A stretch of DNA of 54,031 bases. Source: Nocardiopsis quinghaiensis. GTDB lineage: Bacteria > Actinomycetota > Actinomycetes > Streptosporangiales > Streptosporangiaceae. The DNA is taken from NCBI RefSeq assembly GCF_008638365.1, contig NZ_ML703341.1, positions 1 through 54,031 on the forward strand, given 5' to 3'. How positions within the stretch are numbered: the first letter of the stretch is position 1; each line of letters starts with the position of its first letter. Positions 35,939 to 47,380 of this stretch are shown here, in pieces. A program made the position numbers and the translations under genes. The notes under the pieces are model-generated. The model had not been told where the DNA came from and made no database searches. It saw only the letters and a program-made list of their open reading frames with translations.

Positions 35939-36144
35939 CCCACGTGTCCGGTCTCGCGGGGCGCACCGAGCCGCAGGCCGTCCCAGTTCTCCTCGACGTA
36001 GCGTAGGCAGGCCTCACGGGAGTCGGGGCCGAAGGCCCGCTCCCAGCCGGCCGGGCGGTCGAGGCGGGCCGGCCACAGGGAGTGCTGCCCCTCGTCGTTC
36101 ACGAAAACCACGAATTCACCGTTGGGGTCGTCGAACGGATTCAT
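35935..36144 (-). CDS. MbtH-like protein
   Basis: Chaperone-like activator of adenylation domains, 69 aa. It begins MNPFDDPNGEFVVFVNDEGQ and contains the family tryptophans in SLWP, GWERAF and NWDGLR. It is the first gene of the minus-strand operon, diverges from the large synthetase gene, and likely binds the A domains of both synthetases. Confidence 0.95.
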   Translation of the reverse strand: MNPFDDPNGEFVVFVNDEGQHSLWPARLDRPAGWERAFGPDSREACLRYVEENWDGLRLGAPRETGHVG

Positions 36145-36381
36145 TGGTCCTTCCCTTGTTCGAGCGGGTCGGGTGATTTCCGAATGTAGGGAACGGCCGC
36201 CGACCGCAAGGGCAGTTTCCACGGCAGGTCGGCGGCAGATGCGCTGCGGGGCAGTGGGGCCGGGCAAGGAATTCTGCCGTCCTTCTGCCGCCCGAACCGC
36301 CTTTCGCGGTTATTCGAGGATGGTTGTGTGGCGATGCGGAAAAACCCCGAAGCGAGCGAATGAACCACGGAGAGGCTGCCA
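36145..36381. promoter_or_regulatory. Divergent promoter region mbtH operon / NRPS operon
   Basis: These 237 bp are somewhat AT-richer than the flanking genes. They must drive both main biosynthetic operons and are the most likely target of the SARP, but I could not identify a clear direct-repeat operator. Confidence 0.5.
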
Positions 36382-39300
36382 GTGGAGAACGTGGCGCGTG
36401 ACGACAAGCAGGAAGGTGCGGTGCGGCTGACCGGCGCTCAGACGGGCGCGTGGTTCGCCACCCAGCTCGCCGAGCCCGACGCGCTCATGCTCTGCGAGCA
36501 CCTCGAGGTGCACGGACCCGTCCGGGTGGACCGCTTCGAGCAGGCGATCGCGCGGGCAGGGGCCGACGCCCCCACCCTCGGTGCGCGCTTCGCGACCGAC
36601 GACCGGGGCGCCCCCGTCCAGGTACTGCCCACCGGGCCGGCACCGCGGTTCCGCGTCGTCGACCTGCGGGCCGAGTCCGATCCGCGGACCGCGGCGGAGG
36701 CGTGGATGCGGGCCGACCGCGCCCGGCCGGTCGGTCTCACGGAGGAGGGCCTCAGCGCCGAGGTCCTGCTGGTCCTCGCGGACGACCACCACTACTGGTA
36801 CCGGCGGTTCCACCAGATCGTCATGGACGGCTACGGGCACGCGCTCTTCGTGCGCCGTGTCGCCGACGTCTACAACGCCCTGTGCGCCGACGAGCCCGTC
36901 CCGGCGTCCCCGTTCGGCACCCTGGACGACCTGCTCCATGAGGAGCGGGCCTACCTCGACTCCGAGGAGGCGCGGCAGGACCGCCGCTTCTGGGCGGAGC
37001 GGTTCGCGGACCGGCCCGCGCCGACCACGCTCGGCCGACCGACGGCGAGCGCGCCCATCAGCGCCCTGCGCCGGATCGAGAGCCTCACCCCGGAGGACCT
37101 GGAGCGGCTGCGCGGACTCGCCGCGGACCTCGGGGTCCGCTGGACCCGCCTCGCGATCGCCCTGGTCGTGCTCTTCGTGCACCGCGCGACCGGCGACGAC
37201 GACGTCGTGCTCAGCCTGCCGGTCACCGGACGGGTGGACGACGCCGCCAGGCGCACCCCCGCCATGATGTCCAAGGTCCTGCCGCTACGGGTCCGAGTCG
37301 ACGCCACGACCACCCTGGGCGAACTGGTGGAGTGCACCACGGCCGAACTCGCGGCCGTCCTGCGCCACCAGCGCACACCTGCGGCGGAGGTGCGGGGCCA
37401 CCTCGACCTGCCCGGCGAGGGGACCTCCTTCTTCGGCCCGCTCGTCAACATCATGCGCTGGGAACAGAACGTGGAGCTGGACGGGGTCCCGACCACCCTG
37501 CGCCACTTCAACGTCGGGCGCGTGGAGGACGTGCAGTTCGTCTTCGACAGCCGCAACGCCCGGGCGGGGCTCGACGTGATCGTCGAGGCGAACCCCGACG
37601 CCTGCGACGACGGCGAACTGGCCGCCTTCGCCACGATGCTCCGGACGGTCATGGCGCACGTCCTCGCCGCCGGCCCGCACACGCGTGTGGGCGATATCCC
37701 CCTCCTCTCCCGTGAGGACGAGCACGCCCTGCTCACCGCGTGGAGTCCCCCGCCGCTCGACGAGCGGGTCCCCGCCGGCATCCCGGACGCGTTCGCCGCC
37801 CAGGCGGACCGGAGCCCCGGCGCCGTGGCAGTGGTGCACGGCAGCGAGAGCCTGACCTACCGCGAACTCGACCGGCGCTCGAACCGTCTGGCCCACCACC
37901 TGCGCTCCCTCGGCGCCGGCAGGGGCTCGGTGGTCGCGATCCAGCTCGACCGCGGCGTGGACCTGGTCACCGCCGTCCTCGCCTCGGCCAAGGCCGGGGC
38001 CGCCTACACGCTCCTCGACACCGCGTTCCCGCGGGCCCGCAGGAGGGCCGTGATCGCCGACGTCGGCGCGTGCGCGGTCCTGACCCGCACCGGGGAGGAC
38101 GACGGGCTCGGCACGGCCGCCGACGCGCGGGGGCTTCCCCCTGTCGTCGACCTCGACACCGTCGCCGTTACGCTGCGGACCCTGCCCGGCACCCCGCCAG
38201 AGGTGGACGTGGCCCCCCACGACACCGCCTGCGTGATGTACACGTCCGGATCCACCGGGATCCCCAAGGGAGTGGCCGCCCCGCACCGCGCGGTGGTGGG
38301 CACCTTCGTGGGCCAGGACTACCTCGGCTTCGCCGCCGACGACGTCTACCTGCAGTCCTCTCCCGTGTCCTGGGACGCGTTCGCGCTGGAGCTCTTCGGG
38401 GCGCTGTTCCACGGCGGGACGTGTGTCCTGCCGACCGGGCCCCACACGGACATCGACGAGATCGCCGCGCTCGTCCACCGCCACGGCGTCAACGTGCTGC
38501 AGCTCTCCGCCAGCCTGTTCAACACGCTGCTCGACGAGCGCCCCGACGTGTTCGCCGCGCTGAGGACAGCCATGACCGCTGGCGAGACCGCCTCGGTCGC
38601 GCACGTCGCCCGCGCCCGCGAGCAGTACCCGCACCTGGCCCTGCGCAACGGCTACGGGCCGGTCGAGAGCATGGGTTTCACCACCTGCCACGCGGTCGGG
38701 GAGCCGACCGCCGCCGACCGGCGGTCGGTGCCGATCGGCACCCCGATCGCGGGCAAACGCGCCTACGTGCTCGACGCCGAGCTGCGCCCGGTGCCGACGG
38801 GCATCGTGGGCGAGGTGTACGTGGCCGGCGACGGGCTCGCGTCCGGCTACCTCAACCAGCCGGGACTGACGGCGGAACGGTTCGTCGCCGACCCCCACGG
38901 CCCCTCCGGCTCCCGTATGTACCGCACCGGCGACCTCGCGCGCCGCCGTGCGGACGGCACCCTCGACTACGTCGGGCGCCGGGACGGCCAGGTCAAGATC
39001 CGCGGGTTCCGCGTCGAACCCGTCGAGGTCGAGACGGCCGTGGCGCTCCACCCCGCCGTGGCCCAGGTCCGCGTCCTGGCCCGTCCCGTCCCCGGAGGCG
39101 GCAACCGGCTGGTCGCCTACGTCGTCGCCCGGGACGGCGCCGACGCGGACCGCGACTCGCTGCGGGCCCACACCGCGGACCGCCTGCCCGACCACCTGGT
39201 CCCCGGCGCGTTCGTGCTCCTGGACGCCCTTCCCATGACGCACAACGGCAAGCTCGACCACCGCGCGCTTCCGGAAGCGGTGTTCGAGGCATCCTCGCGT

Positions 39301-42300
39301 GCCCCCCGTTCGCTCCGGGAGGAGGTGCTGTGCGGGCTGTTCGCCGAGGTCCTGGGCATCGACCGGATCGGCGTCGACGACAACTTCTTCGACGCCGGCG
39401 GCCACTCGCTGCTGGCGACGCGGCTGGTGAGCCGGGTGCGGTCGGTACTCGGTGTGGAGCTGGGGATCCGGCAGCTGTTCGGATCGCCGACTGTCGGAGG
39501 GCTGGTGGAGCAGTTGGAGGAGGGCACGCGGCGTCCGGCCCTGGAGCCGGTGGAGCGGTCGGGACTGCTGCCGGTGTCCTTCGCCCAGTACCGGCTGTGG
39601 TTCATGCGGCAGTGGGAGGGGCCGAGCACGACCTACAACGTGCCCGTGGCGGTCCGGCTGACCGGTGGAGTCGACGCGAACGCGCTGACCGCCGCTGTGG
39701 AAGACGTGGTCGCACGGCACGAGAGCCTGCGCACGGTCTTCCCCACGGTCGAGGGAGATCCACGCCAGCGTGTGATGGACCCGCCGCCGGGCGCGTCCCT
39801 GGTACGGGTGGTGCACTGCGCCCCGGAACGCGCGGACGCCGTCCTGGACGAGGCCGCGGAGTACTGCTTCGACCTGGCGTGCGAGCCGCCGGTGCGGGTG
39901 ACGCTCTGTGTGACCTCGCCGACGGAGGCGGTGCTGCTGGTGGTCCTGCACCACATCACCACCGACGGATGGTCCCTGGGCCCTCTGGGCCGGGACCTGG
40001 GCGAGGCGTACGCCGCACGCCGCGCGGGCCGCGCACCCGGGCGCGCTCCGCTGGCCGTGCAGTACGGCGACTACGCCGTGTGGCAGCGGGCCCTGCTCGG
40101 CGCAGCGGAGGACGAGGACTCGGTGACGACGCGCCAGACGGCGTTCTGGCGCGGTGCGCTGAAGGGCGTGGCGGACGAGGTCGCCTTGCCGCTGGACCGC
40201 CCCCGGCCGCCGGTGGCCAGCCATCGCGGGTCGGTGGTGCAGGTGTCCTTGGACGCGAACGTGCACGGGCGGCTGCTCGCCCTGGCCCGGGAACGCGGAG
40301 TGACGCTCTTCATGGTCCTGCAGGCCGGGCTGGCCGCGTTGCTGACCCGCACGGGCGGCGGCGAGGACATCCCCATCGGCACGGCCGTGGCGGGGCGGAA
40401 CGACGAGGCGTTGGACGATCTCGTCGGCTTCTTCGTGAACACGCTGGTGCTGCGGACCGACACCTCCGGCCGGCCCTCCTTCACCACCCTGCTGGACCGG
40501 GTACGGGAGACCGACCTGGACGCGTTCGCGCACCAGGACCTGCCCTTCGACCACGTGGTGGAGGCCCTCAACCCTCCGCGCCACCCGGCCCGGCACCCGC
40601 TGTTCCAGGTGATGCTCGTGCTGCAGAACACGGAAGGAGACACGTGGTCCCTCCCGGGACTGGAGGTCACCGACCACCCCCTCGACTACCGCGTCGCAAA
40701 ATTCGACCTGTCGGTACGCGCCGAGGAGCACCATCACGCCGACGGCCGTCCCGCGGGCATCACGGCCTCCGTCGACTACAGCACCGACCTGTTCGACCAC
40801 GACACGGTCGCGGCCCTGGGCGAGCAGTTCGCGCTGCTCCTCCGGGCCATGGCCGAGGACCCCGACCAGGCCATCACGGACCTGGCGTTCGAGCCGGACG
40901 GGGACCCCGGCAAGGCCGTCGCCGCCGTGGACCCCGCTGCGATCGCACCCGGCGAGAGGCGGGAGGCCGTCCCGGCGCGTGCGGAGACGGACTTCGAGGC
41001 CGCCCCGCGCGTTCCCCGCTCACCGCGCGAGGAGGTGCTGTGCGGGCTGTTCGCCGAGGTCCTGGAGGTGGACCGCGTTGGCGTCGACGACAACTTCTTC
41101 GCCCTCGGGGGCTACTCGCTGCTGGCGACGCGGCTGGTGAGCCGGGTGCGGTCGGTACTCGGTGTGGAGCTGGGGATCCGGCAGCTGTTCGGGGCACCAA
41201 CGGTGGCCGGATTGGCGGAGCTCCTGGACGAGGCGCCGACCAGTCCTGGGTCCGTTTCCACGGAAGGCCAGGATGGGGCGCCGCGGCGTCCGGCCCTGGA
41301 GCCGGTGGAGCGGTCGGGACTGCTGCCGGTGTCCTTCGCCCAGTACCGGCTGTGGTTCATGCGGCAGTGGGAGGGGCCGAGCACGACCTACAACGTGCCC
41401 GTGGCGGTCCGGCTGACCGGTGGAGTCGACGCGAACGCGCTGACCGCCGCTGTGGAAGACGTGGTCGCACGGCACGAGAGCCTGCGCACGGTCTTCCCCA
41501 CGGTCGAGGGAGATCCACGCCAGCGTGTGATGGACCCGCCGCCGGGCGCGTCCCTGGTACGGGTGGTGCACTGCGCCCCGGAACGCGCGGACGCCGTCCT
41601 GGACGAGGCCGCGGAGTACTGCTTCGACCTGGCGTGCGAGCCGCCGGTGCGGGTGACGCTCTGTGTGACCTCGCCGACGGAGGCGGTGCTGCTGGTGGTC
41701 CTGCACCACATCACCACCGACGGATGGTCCCTGGGCCCTCTGGGCCGGGACCTGGGCGAGGCGTACGCCGCACGCCGCGCGGGCCGCGCACCCGGGCGCG
41801 CTCCGCTGGCCGTGCAGTACGGCGACTACGCCGTGTGGCAGCGGGCCCTGCTCGGCGCAGCGGAGGACGAGGACTCGGTGACGACGCGCCAGACGGCGTT
41901 CTGGCGCGGTGCGCTGAAGGGCGTGGCGGACGAGGTCGCCTTGCCGCTGGACCGCCCCCGGCCGCCGGTGGCCAGCCATCGCGGGTCGGTGGTGCAGGTG
42001 TCCTTGGACGCGAACGTGCACGGGCGGCTGCTCGCCCTGGCCCGGGAACGCGGAGTGACGCTCTTCATGGTCCTGCAGGCCGGGCTGGCCGCGTTGCTGA
42101 CCCGCACGGGCGGCGGCGAGGACATCCCCATCGGCACGGCCGTGGCGGGGCGGAACGACGAGGCGTTGGACGATCTCGTCGGCTTCTTCGTGAACACGCT
42201 GGTGCTGCGGACCGACACCTCCGGCCGGCCCTCCTTCACCACCCTGCTGGACCGGGTACGGGAGACCGACCTGGACGCGTTCGCGCACCAGGACCTGCCC

Positions 42301-45288
42301 TTCGACCACGTGGTGGAGGCCCTCAACCCTCCGCGCCACCCGGCCCGGCACCCGCTGTTCCAGGTGATGCTCGTGCTGCAGAACACGGAAGGAGACACGT
42401 GGTCCCTCCCGGGACTGGAGGTCACCGACCACCCCCTCGACTACCGCGTGGCGGAGTTCGACCTCTTCTTCGGGGTCCGGGAAGACCGTGGCGCCGACGG
42501 CGGCCCGGCGGGGGTGACGGCCTCCGTCGACTACAGCACCGACCTGTTCGACCACGACACGGTCGCGGCCCTGGGCGAGCAGTTCGCGCTGCTCCTCCGG
42601 GCCATGGCCGAGGACCCCGACCAGGCCATCACGGACCCCGTGCTCGTGCCCCCGGACGAGGAGGCAGCACTGCTCGCGGCGGGTCGCGGCGCCGGGCCCT
42701 GGGACGGCACGGGACGGCGGTTCGTCCACGAGGTGTTCGAGGACCGGGTGCGCAGCGCCCCCGACTCCGTGGCGGTCGTCGACGGGGACGGCCCGCGCAC
42801 CTTCGCCGATCTCAACGACTGGGCCAACACCATCGCCTGGCAGCTGATCGAGCGGGGGATCGGTCCCGACCGGAGGGTGGCGATCCTGGCTCCGCGCTCG
42901 GCCGCGGCGGTCGCCGCCTGGCTCGGCGTCCACAAGGCCGGTGCCGCGCACGTCCCGGTCGACCCCGCCTACCCGCCCGAGCGCATCGCGCTCCTGCTCC
43001 AGGACGCCGGCGCGGCCGTCACTCTGACCACGTCCGGCCTGGCACGCGACCTTCGGCTCCCGCACCCCGCCGACCTTCTGCTCCTCGACGGACCCGGCGA
43101 CGCGTCCCCGGAGCGCGGCACCGAGACCGCGGTCCGGCCCGGCGACCCCACCGACGCGGACCGGGTCGCCGACCTGGCACCGGAGCACCAGGCGTACGTG
43201 ATCTACACATCCGGTTCCACCGGCCGCCCCAAGGGCGTCGTCGTCGAGCACCGGAACCTGCGCAATCTGCTGCACGGGCACGAGAACGGCGTCTTCGCGG
43301 AGCATCGGAAGGCCCTCGCCGAGGACCCCGACCGGCGCGGACGCGGACCGCTCGGACGGGTGGCCATCACCGCGTCCCTGTCCTTCGACGGCTCCTGGAT
43401 GGGGCTGCTCGCCCTCGTCGCCGGGGCCGAACTGCACCTGCTCGCCGAGGAGGTGCGCCAGGACCCCGCGCGAGTCGCCGCCTACCTGGAGGCCCACGGG
43501 ATCGACCTGCTCGACACGACCCCGACCTACGCCCAGGAACTCCTCGGACTCGGCCTGCTCGACGGTGCCGCGCCGAGGACCCTCTGCCTCGGCGGCGAGG
43601 CGGTCCCCGCCTCCCTCTGGCAGCGCCTGCGCGAGGCTCCGGGCACCGCGGCCCACAACTTCTACGGTCCGACCGAGTGCACGGTCGAGACCACCCGCTG
43701 CGCGATCGGCCCCGTGGACGCGCCGGCCCTCGGGAACGCCGTCGCCGGAGCACGCCTGTCGGTCCTGGACCACGACCTGCGCCCGGCCCCCGTCAGTGTT
43801 CCCGGAGAGCTGTACGTCTCTGGGGCCGGTGTGGCCCAGGGGTACACGGGACGGCCCGCACTGACGTCGACCCGTTTCGTCGCCGACCCCTACGGCCCTC
43901 CCGGCTCCCGGATGTACCGCACCGGCGACCTGGTCCGCCGCCGGCGCGACGGCGCGCTCGAGTTCCTCGGCCGGGCCGACGAGCAGGTCAAGATCCGGGG
44001 TGTGCGCATCGAACCGGGAGAGGTCGCGGCGGTCCTGGAACGCGAACCGGGGGTCTCCCAGGCCGCCGTCGTCGTCCGCGGCGAGGCCGAGCACCGGCGC
44101 CTCGTGGCCTACGTGGTCCCCACCTCGGGCGGCGCCTGCGACGGCGACGCCCTGCGCCTGCGCACCGCCGGGGTCCTCCCCGCACCCCTCGTGCCCGCCG
44201 CTGTCGTCCCCGTCGACGCGCTGCCGCGCACCCCCAACGGCAAACTCGACCACCGGGCCCTGCCCGAACCGGCCGTGGAGGAGACAGCCGCGGGCCCGGA
44301 GCCAGCCACCGACCTCGAACGCCGGGTCTGCGCCCTGTTCGCCCGCGTGCTCGGAGTCGAACGGGTGGGGATGGCCGACGAATTCTTCGCCCGCGGCGGC
44401 ACCTCCCTGCTCGCGGCGCGGCTCACCGCCCGGATCACCCGGGACCTCGGCCGCGATGTCGGCGTCCCGATGGTGTTCGCCCACCCGACCCCCGGCGCGC
44501 TCGCCCGGGCGCTCGAGGACGGCGACACCGATCCGGGCACCGAGGTCCTGGTCACCCTGAGTCCCGGCACGGAGCGGGAACCGCTGTTCTGCGTGCACCC
44601 GGTCACCGGCCTGAGCTGGTGCTACTCCGGCCTGGCCCGCGCACTGGAGGGCGACCGGCCGGTGTACGGGCTGCAGACCCCCAGCGTGCGGGCGGACACG
44701 CCGCCCTTCGCCGACTTCGACGAGATGGTCGACACCTACGTCGCCCACGTGCGCGGCGTCCAGCCGAGCGGCCCCTACCATCTGCTCGGCTGGTCCCTCG
44801 GAGGTACGGTCGCCCACGCCGTCGCCCGCCGCCTCCGCGACGCCGGCGAGGAGGTCGCCCTCCTCGCCCTGCTCGACGCCCGCCCGCCCGGAACCGGCGA
44901 ATCCGGCACGCCCGCCCCGACACGGGACCAGGTCGCCGACCTCCTCGACCACGAGGGAGGGGGCTTCACCCCGGACGCGGCGCTGATCGACTCCCTCACA
45001 CGGGCCGCCGACCACAACGTCGCGCTGCTGGAGACCGCGGAACCGGGCGTCTTCGACGGCGACATCCTCGTCCTCCCTGCCGTGGGCGGTCCGCGGCCGT
45101 CGGCCGGGGACGCGACCGACTGGGCGCCCCACACCGGCGGCCGGATCGAGCGCCACCCCGTCGACTGCGCCCACGAGGACATGACCCTGCCCGACGCCGT
45201 GTCCCGCGTAGCCCCGGTGCTCGACCGGGCGCTGCGGCACCCGGACCCGGCGGGCACCGCCGGGCCCCGGGCGAGCACGAACCCCTGA
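36382..45288 (+). CDS. Trimodular nonribosomal peptide synthetase, C-A-T-C-T-C-A-T-TE
   Basis: Protein of 2968 aa. Domains in order: C1 (about 13-440; HQIVMDG at 144-150, second His replaced by Gln), A1 (463-960; YTSGSTG at 620), T1 (GGHS, Ser1009), C2 (1050-1500; HHITTDG at 1190), T2 (GGYS, Ser1579), C3 (1635-2090; HHITTDG at 1775), A3 (2114-2610; YTSGSTG at 2275), T3 (GGTS, Ser2675) and a thioesterase (GWSLGG, Ser2805). Module 2 has no A domain: only about 50 residues separate C2 from T2. No epimerase domain is seen. Hand-aligned codes are D-A-L-Q-M-A-G-G-F (A1) and D-G-M-D-C-G-F-V-E (A3); neither gives a firm prediction. C2 and C3 are nearly identical. The start is GTG with GGAGAGG upstream. 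Confidence 0.93.
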   Translation: MENVARDDKQEGAVRLTGAQTGAWFATQLAEPDALMLCEHLEVHGPVRVDRFEQAIARAGADAPTLGARFATDDRGAPVQVLPTGPAPRFRVVDLRAESDPRTAAEAWMRADRARPVGLTEEGLSAEVLLVLADDHHYWYRRFHQIVMDGYGHALFVRRVADVYNALCADEPVPASPFGTLDDLLHEERAYLDSEEARQDRRFWAERFADRPAPTTLGRPTASAPISALRRIESLTPEDLERLRGLAADLGVRWTRLAIALVVLFVHRATGDDDVVLSLPVTGRVDDAARRTPAMMSKVLPLRVRVDATTTLGELVECTTAELAAVLRHQRTPAAEVRGHLDLPGEGTSFFGPLVNIMRWEQNVELDGVPTTLRHFNVGRVEDVQFVFDSRNARAGLDVIVEANPDACDDGELAAFATMLRTVMAHVLAAGPHTRVGDIPLLSREDEHALLTAWSPPPLDERVPAGIPDAFAAQADRSPGAVAVVHGSESLTYRELDRRSNRLAHHLRSLGAGRGSVVAIQLDRGVDLVTAVLASAKAGAAYTLLDTAFPRARRRAVIADVGACAVLTRTGEDDGLGTAADARGLPPVVDLDTVAVTLRTLPGTPPEVDVAPHDTACVMYTSGSTGIPKGVAAPHRAVVGTFVGQDYLGFAADDVYLQSSPVSWDAFALELFGALFHGGTCVLPTGPHTDIDEIAALVHRHGVNVLQLSASLFNTLLDERPDVFAALRTAMTAGETASVAHVARAREQYPHLALRNGYGPVESMGFTTCHAVGEPTAADRRSVPIGTPIAGKRAYVLDAELRPVPTGIVGEVYVAGDGLASGYLNQPGLTAERFVADPHGPSGSRMYRTGDLARRRADGTLDYVGRRDGQVKIRGFRVEPVEVETAVALHPAVAQVRVLARPVPGGGNRLVAYVVARDGADADRDSLRAHTADRLPDHLVPGAFVLLDALPMTHNGKLDHRALPEAVFEASSRAPRSLREEVLCGLFAEVLGIDRIGVDDNFFDAGGHSLLATRLVSRVRSVLGVELGIRQLFGSPTVGGLVEQLEEGTRRPALEPVERSGLLPVSFAQYRLWFMRQWEGPSTTYNVPVAVRLTGGVDANALTAAVEDVVARHESLRTVFPTVEGDPRQRVMDPPPGASLVRVVHCAPERADAVLDEAAEYCFDLACEPPVRVTLCVTSPTEAVLLVVLHHITTDGWSLGPLGRDLGEAYAARRAGRAPGRAPLAVQYGDYAVWQRALLGAAEDEDSVTTRQTAFWRGALKGVADEVALPLDRPRPPVASHRGSVVQVSLDANVHGRLLALARERGVTLFMVLQAGLAALLTRTGGGEDIPIGTAVAGRNDEALDDLVGFFVNTLVLRTDTSGRPSFTTLLDRVRETDLDAFAHQDLPFDHVVEALNPPRHPARHPLFQVMLVLQNTEGDTWSLPGLEVTDHPLDYRVAKFDLSVRAEEHHHADGRPAGITASVDYSTDLFDHDTVAALGEQFALLLRAMAEDPDQAITDLAFEPDGDPGKAVAAVDPAAIAPGERREAVPARAETDFEAAPRVPRSPREEVLCGLFAEVLEVDRVGVDDNFFALGGYSLLATRLVSRVRSVLGVELGIRQLFGAPTVAGLAELLDEAPTSPGSVSTEGQDGAPRRPALEPVERSGLLPVSFAQYRLWFMRQWEGPSTTYNVPVAVRLTGGVDANALTAAVEDVVARHESLRTVFPTVEGDPRQRVMDPPPGASLVRVVHCAPERADAVLDEAAEYCFDLACEPPVRVTLCVTSPTEAVLLVVLHHITTDGWSLGPLGRDLGEAYAARRAGRAPGRAPLAVQYGDYAVWQRALLGAAEDEDSVTTRQTAFWRGALKGVADEVALPLDRPRPPVASHRGSVVQVSLDANVHGRLLALARERGVTLFMVLQAGLAALLTRTGGGEDIPIGTAVAGRNDEALDDLVGFFVNTLVLRTDTSGRPSFTTLLDRVRETDLDAFAHQDLPFDHVVEALNPPRHPARHPLFQVMLVLQNTEGDTWSLPGLEVTDHPLDYRVAEFDLFFGVREDRGADGGPAGVTASVDYSTDLFDHDTVAALGEQFALLLRAMAEDPDQAITDPVLVPPDEEAALLAAGRGAGPWDGTGRRFVHEVFEDRVRSAPDSVAVVDGDGPRTFADLNDWANTIAWQLIERGIGPDRRVAILAPRSAAAVAAWLGVHKAGAAHVPVDPAYPPERIALLLQDAGAAVTLTTSGLARDLRLPHPADLLLLDGPGDASPERGTETAVRPGDPTDADRVADLAPEHQAYVIYTSGSTGRPKGVVVEHRNLRNLLHGHENGVFAEHRKALAEDPDRRGRGPLGRVAITASLSFDGSWMGLLALVAGAELHLLAEEVRQDPARVAAYLEAHGIDLLDTTPTYAQELLGLGLLDGAAPRTLCLGGEAVPASLWQRLREAPGTAAHNFYGPTECTVETTRCAIGPVDAPALGNAVAGARLSVLDHDLRPAPVSVPGELYVSGAGVAQGYTGRPALTSTRFVADPYGPPGSRMYRTGDLVRRRRDGALEFLGRADEQVKIRGVRIEPGEVAAVLEREPGVSQAAVVVRGEAEHRRLVAYVVPTSGGACDGDALRLRTAGVLPAPLVPAAVVPVDALPRTPNGKLDHRALPEPAVEETAAGPEPATDLERRVCALFARVLGVERVGMADEFFARGGTSLLAARLTARITRDLGRDVGVPMVFAHPTPGALARALEDGDTDPGTEVLVTLSPGTEREPLFCVHPVTGLSWCYSGLARALEGDRPVYGLQTPSVRADTPPFADFDEMVDTYVAHVRGVQPSGPYHLLGWSLGGTVAHAVARRLRDAGEEVALLALLDARPPGTGESGTPAPTRDQVADLLDHEGGGFTPDAALIDSLTRAADHNVALLETAEPGVFDGDILVLPAVGGPRPSAGDATDWAPHTGGRIERHPVDCAHEDMTLPDAVSRVAPVLDRALRHPDPAGTAGPRASTNP
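39531..40694 (+). repeat. Duplicated condensation-domain DNA, copy 1 (C2)
   Basis: This 1164-bp stretch appears identical in nucleotides to 41286-42449, at a constant offset of 1755 bp. Shorter identical blocks lie on both sides: carrier-domain sequence before it at offset 1710, and the C-domain tail after it at offset 1755. Confidence 0.88.
41286..42449 (+). repeat. Duplicated condensation-domain DNA, copy 2 (C3)
   Basis: Second copy of the 1164-bp block. Even third codon positions match copy 1, so the duplication or gene conversion is recent. The two copies diverge abruptly after the residues DYRVA. Confidence 0.88.
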
Positions 45289-45313
45289 CAGGCACGAACC
45301 CCTGGAAGAAACG

Positions 45314-46342
45314 GTGAACACCATGCCGACGGACGACATCGCTGTGCACTACCACCTGACGCCCGCCGAGGTCGAGGAGATCGAGGCGGCCCTGGGCGGG
45401 GTGGACCCCGACGAGGTCCAGCCCACGGACCCCGCGTTCTACGAGCGCCACTGGGCGCTCTACGCCTCCCTGCCCCAGCGGCTCCGCCTGTTCATCGAGC
45501 GGTTCCGCCGCACGGAGGAGGCCACGGCGTGCTTCGTCCACGGATTCCCCGTGGACGCCGACGCGGTCGGTCCGACGCCCCAGCACTGGAGGACTGCGGA
45601 CGGGCGGCCCACCCGTGCGCAGGAAGTCTTCATGGCGATGTGCGCCCTGGCGCTCGGGGAGCCCTTCACCTGGTCCACGCTCCAGGAGGGGAGGATGATC
45701 CAGAACATCTTCCCGGTCCAGGGCGACGAGCTGCGCCAGAGCGGCCACGGCAGCGAGGCCCTGCTGGAGTTCCACACCGAGGACGGGTTCCACCCCGGTC
45801 GCGCCGACTACCTGATGCTGTTCGGGATCCGCAACCACGACGCGGTCCCGACGATCCTGTCCTCGGTCCGCGACGTGAAGCTGGATGCCGGGACCGCCCG
45901 AGTGCTCTCCGAGCCGCGCTTCCTGATCATGCCCGACGACGAGCACGTGCGGCAGCTCCAGACGCACCACCCGGACCACCCCGCTCTGGAGCGCGTGCTC
46001 GACATGCAGCAGCGCCCGGAGCCCGTCCCCGTGCTGTTCGGCGGGGACGCGGACCCGTACCTGCGCATCGACCGGCCGTTCATGCGCTGCGTCGGCGAGG
46101 ACCCCGTCGCCGAACAGGCGCTCGACACCCTCATGGAGGAGCTGGAACGCGTCCAGCACTCGGTCGTAGTCGAGCCCGGGACGCTGATGGTGGTGGACAA
46201 CTACCTGGCCGTCCACGGCCGCAAGCCCTTCCGCAGCCGCTACGACGGCACCGACCGCTGGCTGAAGCGGATGATCGTGAGCCGCGACGTCCGCAAGTCG
46301 GCGATGAACCGCATGCCCGAGAGCCGTCGGGTCCTGGCCTGA
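45314..46342 (+). CDS. VioC/AsnO-family amino acid beta-hydroxylase
   Basis: Clavaminate-synthase-like oxygenase of 342 aa. Iron ligands are His154 and Glu156 in LEFHTEDGFHPGRADYLMLF, with the distal His in NYLAVHGRKPF and the oxoglutarate-binding Arg in LKRMIVSR. This arrangement is typical of VioC (arginine), MppO (enduracididine) and AsnO (asparagine), which 3-hydroxylate free amino acids. The exact substrate cannot be read off. It follows the synthetase by 25 bp and probably supplies one of its monomers. GTG 45314 is preferred since GGAAG lies 5 nt upstream; ATG at 45323 is in frame. Confidence 0.88.
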   Translation: MNTMPTDDIAVHYHLTPAEVEEIEAALGGVDPDEVQPTDPAFYERHWALYASLPQRLRLFIERFRRTEEATACFVHGFPVDADAVGPTPQHWRTADGRPTRAQEVFMAMCALALGEPFTWSTLQEGRMIQNIFPVQGDELRQSGHGSEALLEFHTEDGFHPGRADYLMLFGIRNHDAVPTILSSVRDVKLDAGTARVLSEPRFLIMPDDEHVRQLQTHHPDHPALERVLDMQQRPEPVPVLFGGDADPYLRIDRPFMRCVGEDPVAEQALDTLMEELERVQHSVVVEPGTLMVVDNYLAVHGRKPFRSRYDGTDRWLKRMIVSRDVRKSAMNRMPESRRVLA

Positions 46343-46387
46343 CCGAGGCGCCCCCAGCGGGCCCACTGCCGAAGGGAGCACACACCC

Positions 46388-47128
46388 GTGCGTACCGTAG
46401 TCGTGACTGGAGCCTCCAGCGGTATCGGACTGGCGACCGCCCGGCGGTTCGCCGCCGCCGGCGACCACGTCGTGAACCTGGACGTCGACAAACCCGTCGA
46501 GCCCCTGCCGCGGATCCCGTGGACGGAGGTGGACGTCGCGGACTGGTCCGCCGTCGCCGCCGCGCTGGAGGAGGTGGACAGGGACCGGGGCGGCCTCGAC
46601 GTCGTCGTCGCCAACGCGGGCATCAGCATCCGCCACGGCGTCCTCGACATCACCGAGGCCGAGGCCCGCCGTGTGTGCGAGGTCAACCTCCTCGGCGTTC
46701 TGGGAACCTGGGTCGCCGCGACCAGGATCATGGCCCGAGGTGAAGGCCGGGGAGTACTCCTCGCCACCGCGTCGGTCAACGGCCTGCGCGGTTACCCCAA
46801 CTACGCGGACTACAACGCCACCAAGGCCGGCATCGCCTCGCTGTGCAAGACGTTCGCGATGGAGCTGAGCCCCCGGATCCGGACCGCGTGCGTGAGCCCC
46901 GGCGCGGTGATGACGCCGATGCAGATGGCCGAGTACTCCGACGAGATGTTCGCCGAGACCAACGCGAGCATCCCGGCCGGACGGCACGCGGCCCCGGAGG
47001 AGATCGCCGACGCGTTCTTCTACCTGGCCTCGAAGGAGGCCTCCTTCCTCACCGGACACGAACTCGTCGTGGACGGCGGCGAGACCGTCGGCGCCACGAC
47101 GACCCGGTGGGGCGGAGCCTGGACCTGA
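46388..47128 (+). CDS. Short-chain dehydrogenase/reductase
   Basis: NAD(P)-dependent oxidoreductase of 246 aa. The cofactor motif TGASSGIG is at the N-terminus, NAG in VVVANAGIS, the catalytic Ser in ATASVNG, and the Tyr/Lys pair in YADYNATKAG. It lies 45 bp downstream of the VioC-type oxygenase and could oxidise or reduce the hydroxyl group installed by one of the oxygenases. The start is GTG with GAAGGGAG upstream. Confidence 0.9.
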   Translation: MRTVVVTGASSGIGLATARRFAAAGDHVVNLDVDKPVEPLPRIPWTEVDVADWSAVAAALEEVDRDRGGLDVVVANAGISIRHGVLDITEAEARRVCEVNLLGVLGTWVAATRIMARGEGRGVLLATASVNGLRGYPNYADYNATKAGIASLCKTFAMELSPRIRTACVSPGAVMTPMQMAEYSDEMFAETNASIPAGRHAAPEEIADAFFYLASKEASFLTGHELVVDGGETVGATTTRWGGAWT

Positions 47129-47380
47129 GAAAGGCCCGCCACGGAGGACGTGTCGCCCCCGGGACGGAGTCGGTAGGGTGCCTGCGACGGTCGGCACCGC
47201 GACCCTGCGTCACCAGAGAACCCCCGCCCCCATCCCGTCGCGGGCGCACACCGCCCGCGTCCATCGTCGGCCTGCCGTCGCGCGGCGGTGGTCCCACGAG
47301 CGCACCGGCGCTCCGTGGTTCCACCGCCCGCCCGCTCCGGCGCGGTCCGGGAGACCGACAGAAGGAGAAGGTAAGCCAGG

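Noticed and set aside
37740..45317. A second, very long open frame (2525 codons) across the synthetase gene
   Set aside because: It is the +1 shadow of the high-GC NRPS gene. Its translation is Arg/Gly/Pro-rich with no motifs, while the other frame shows all NRPS core motifs.
41020..45339. A 1439-codon minus-strand frame, and similar long minus frames at 37285-40800 and 19732-23145
   Set aside because: These are antisense shadows typical of GC-rich DNA. They are low in aromatic residues and show no family features.
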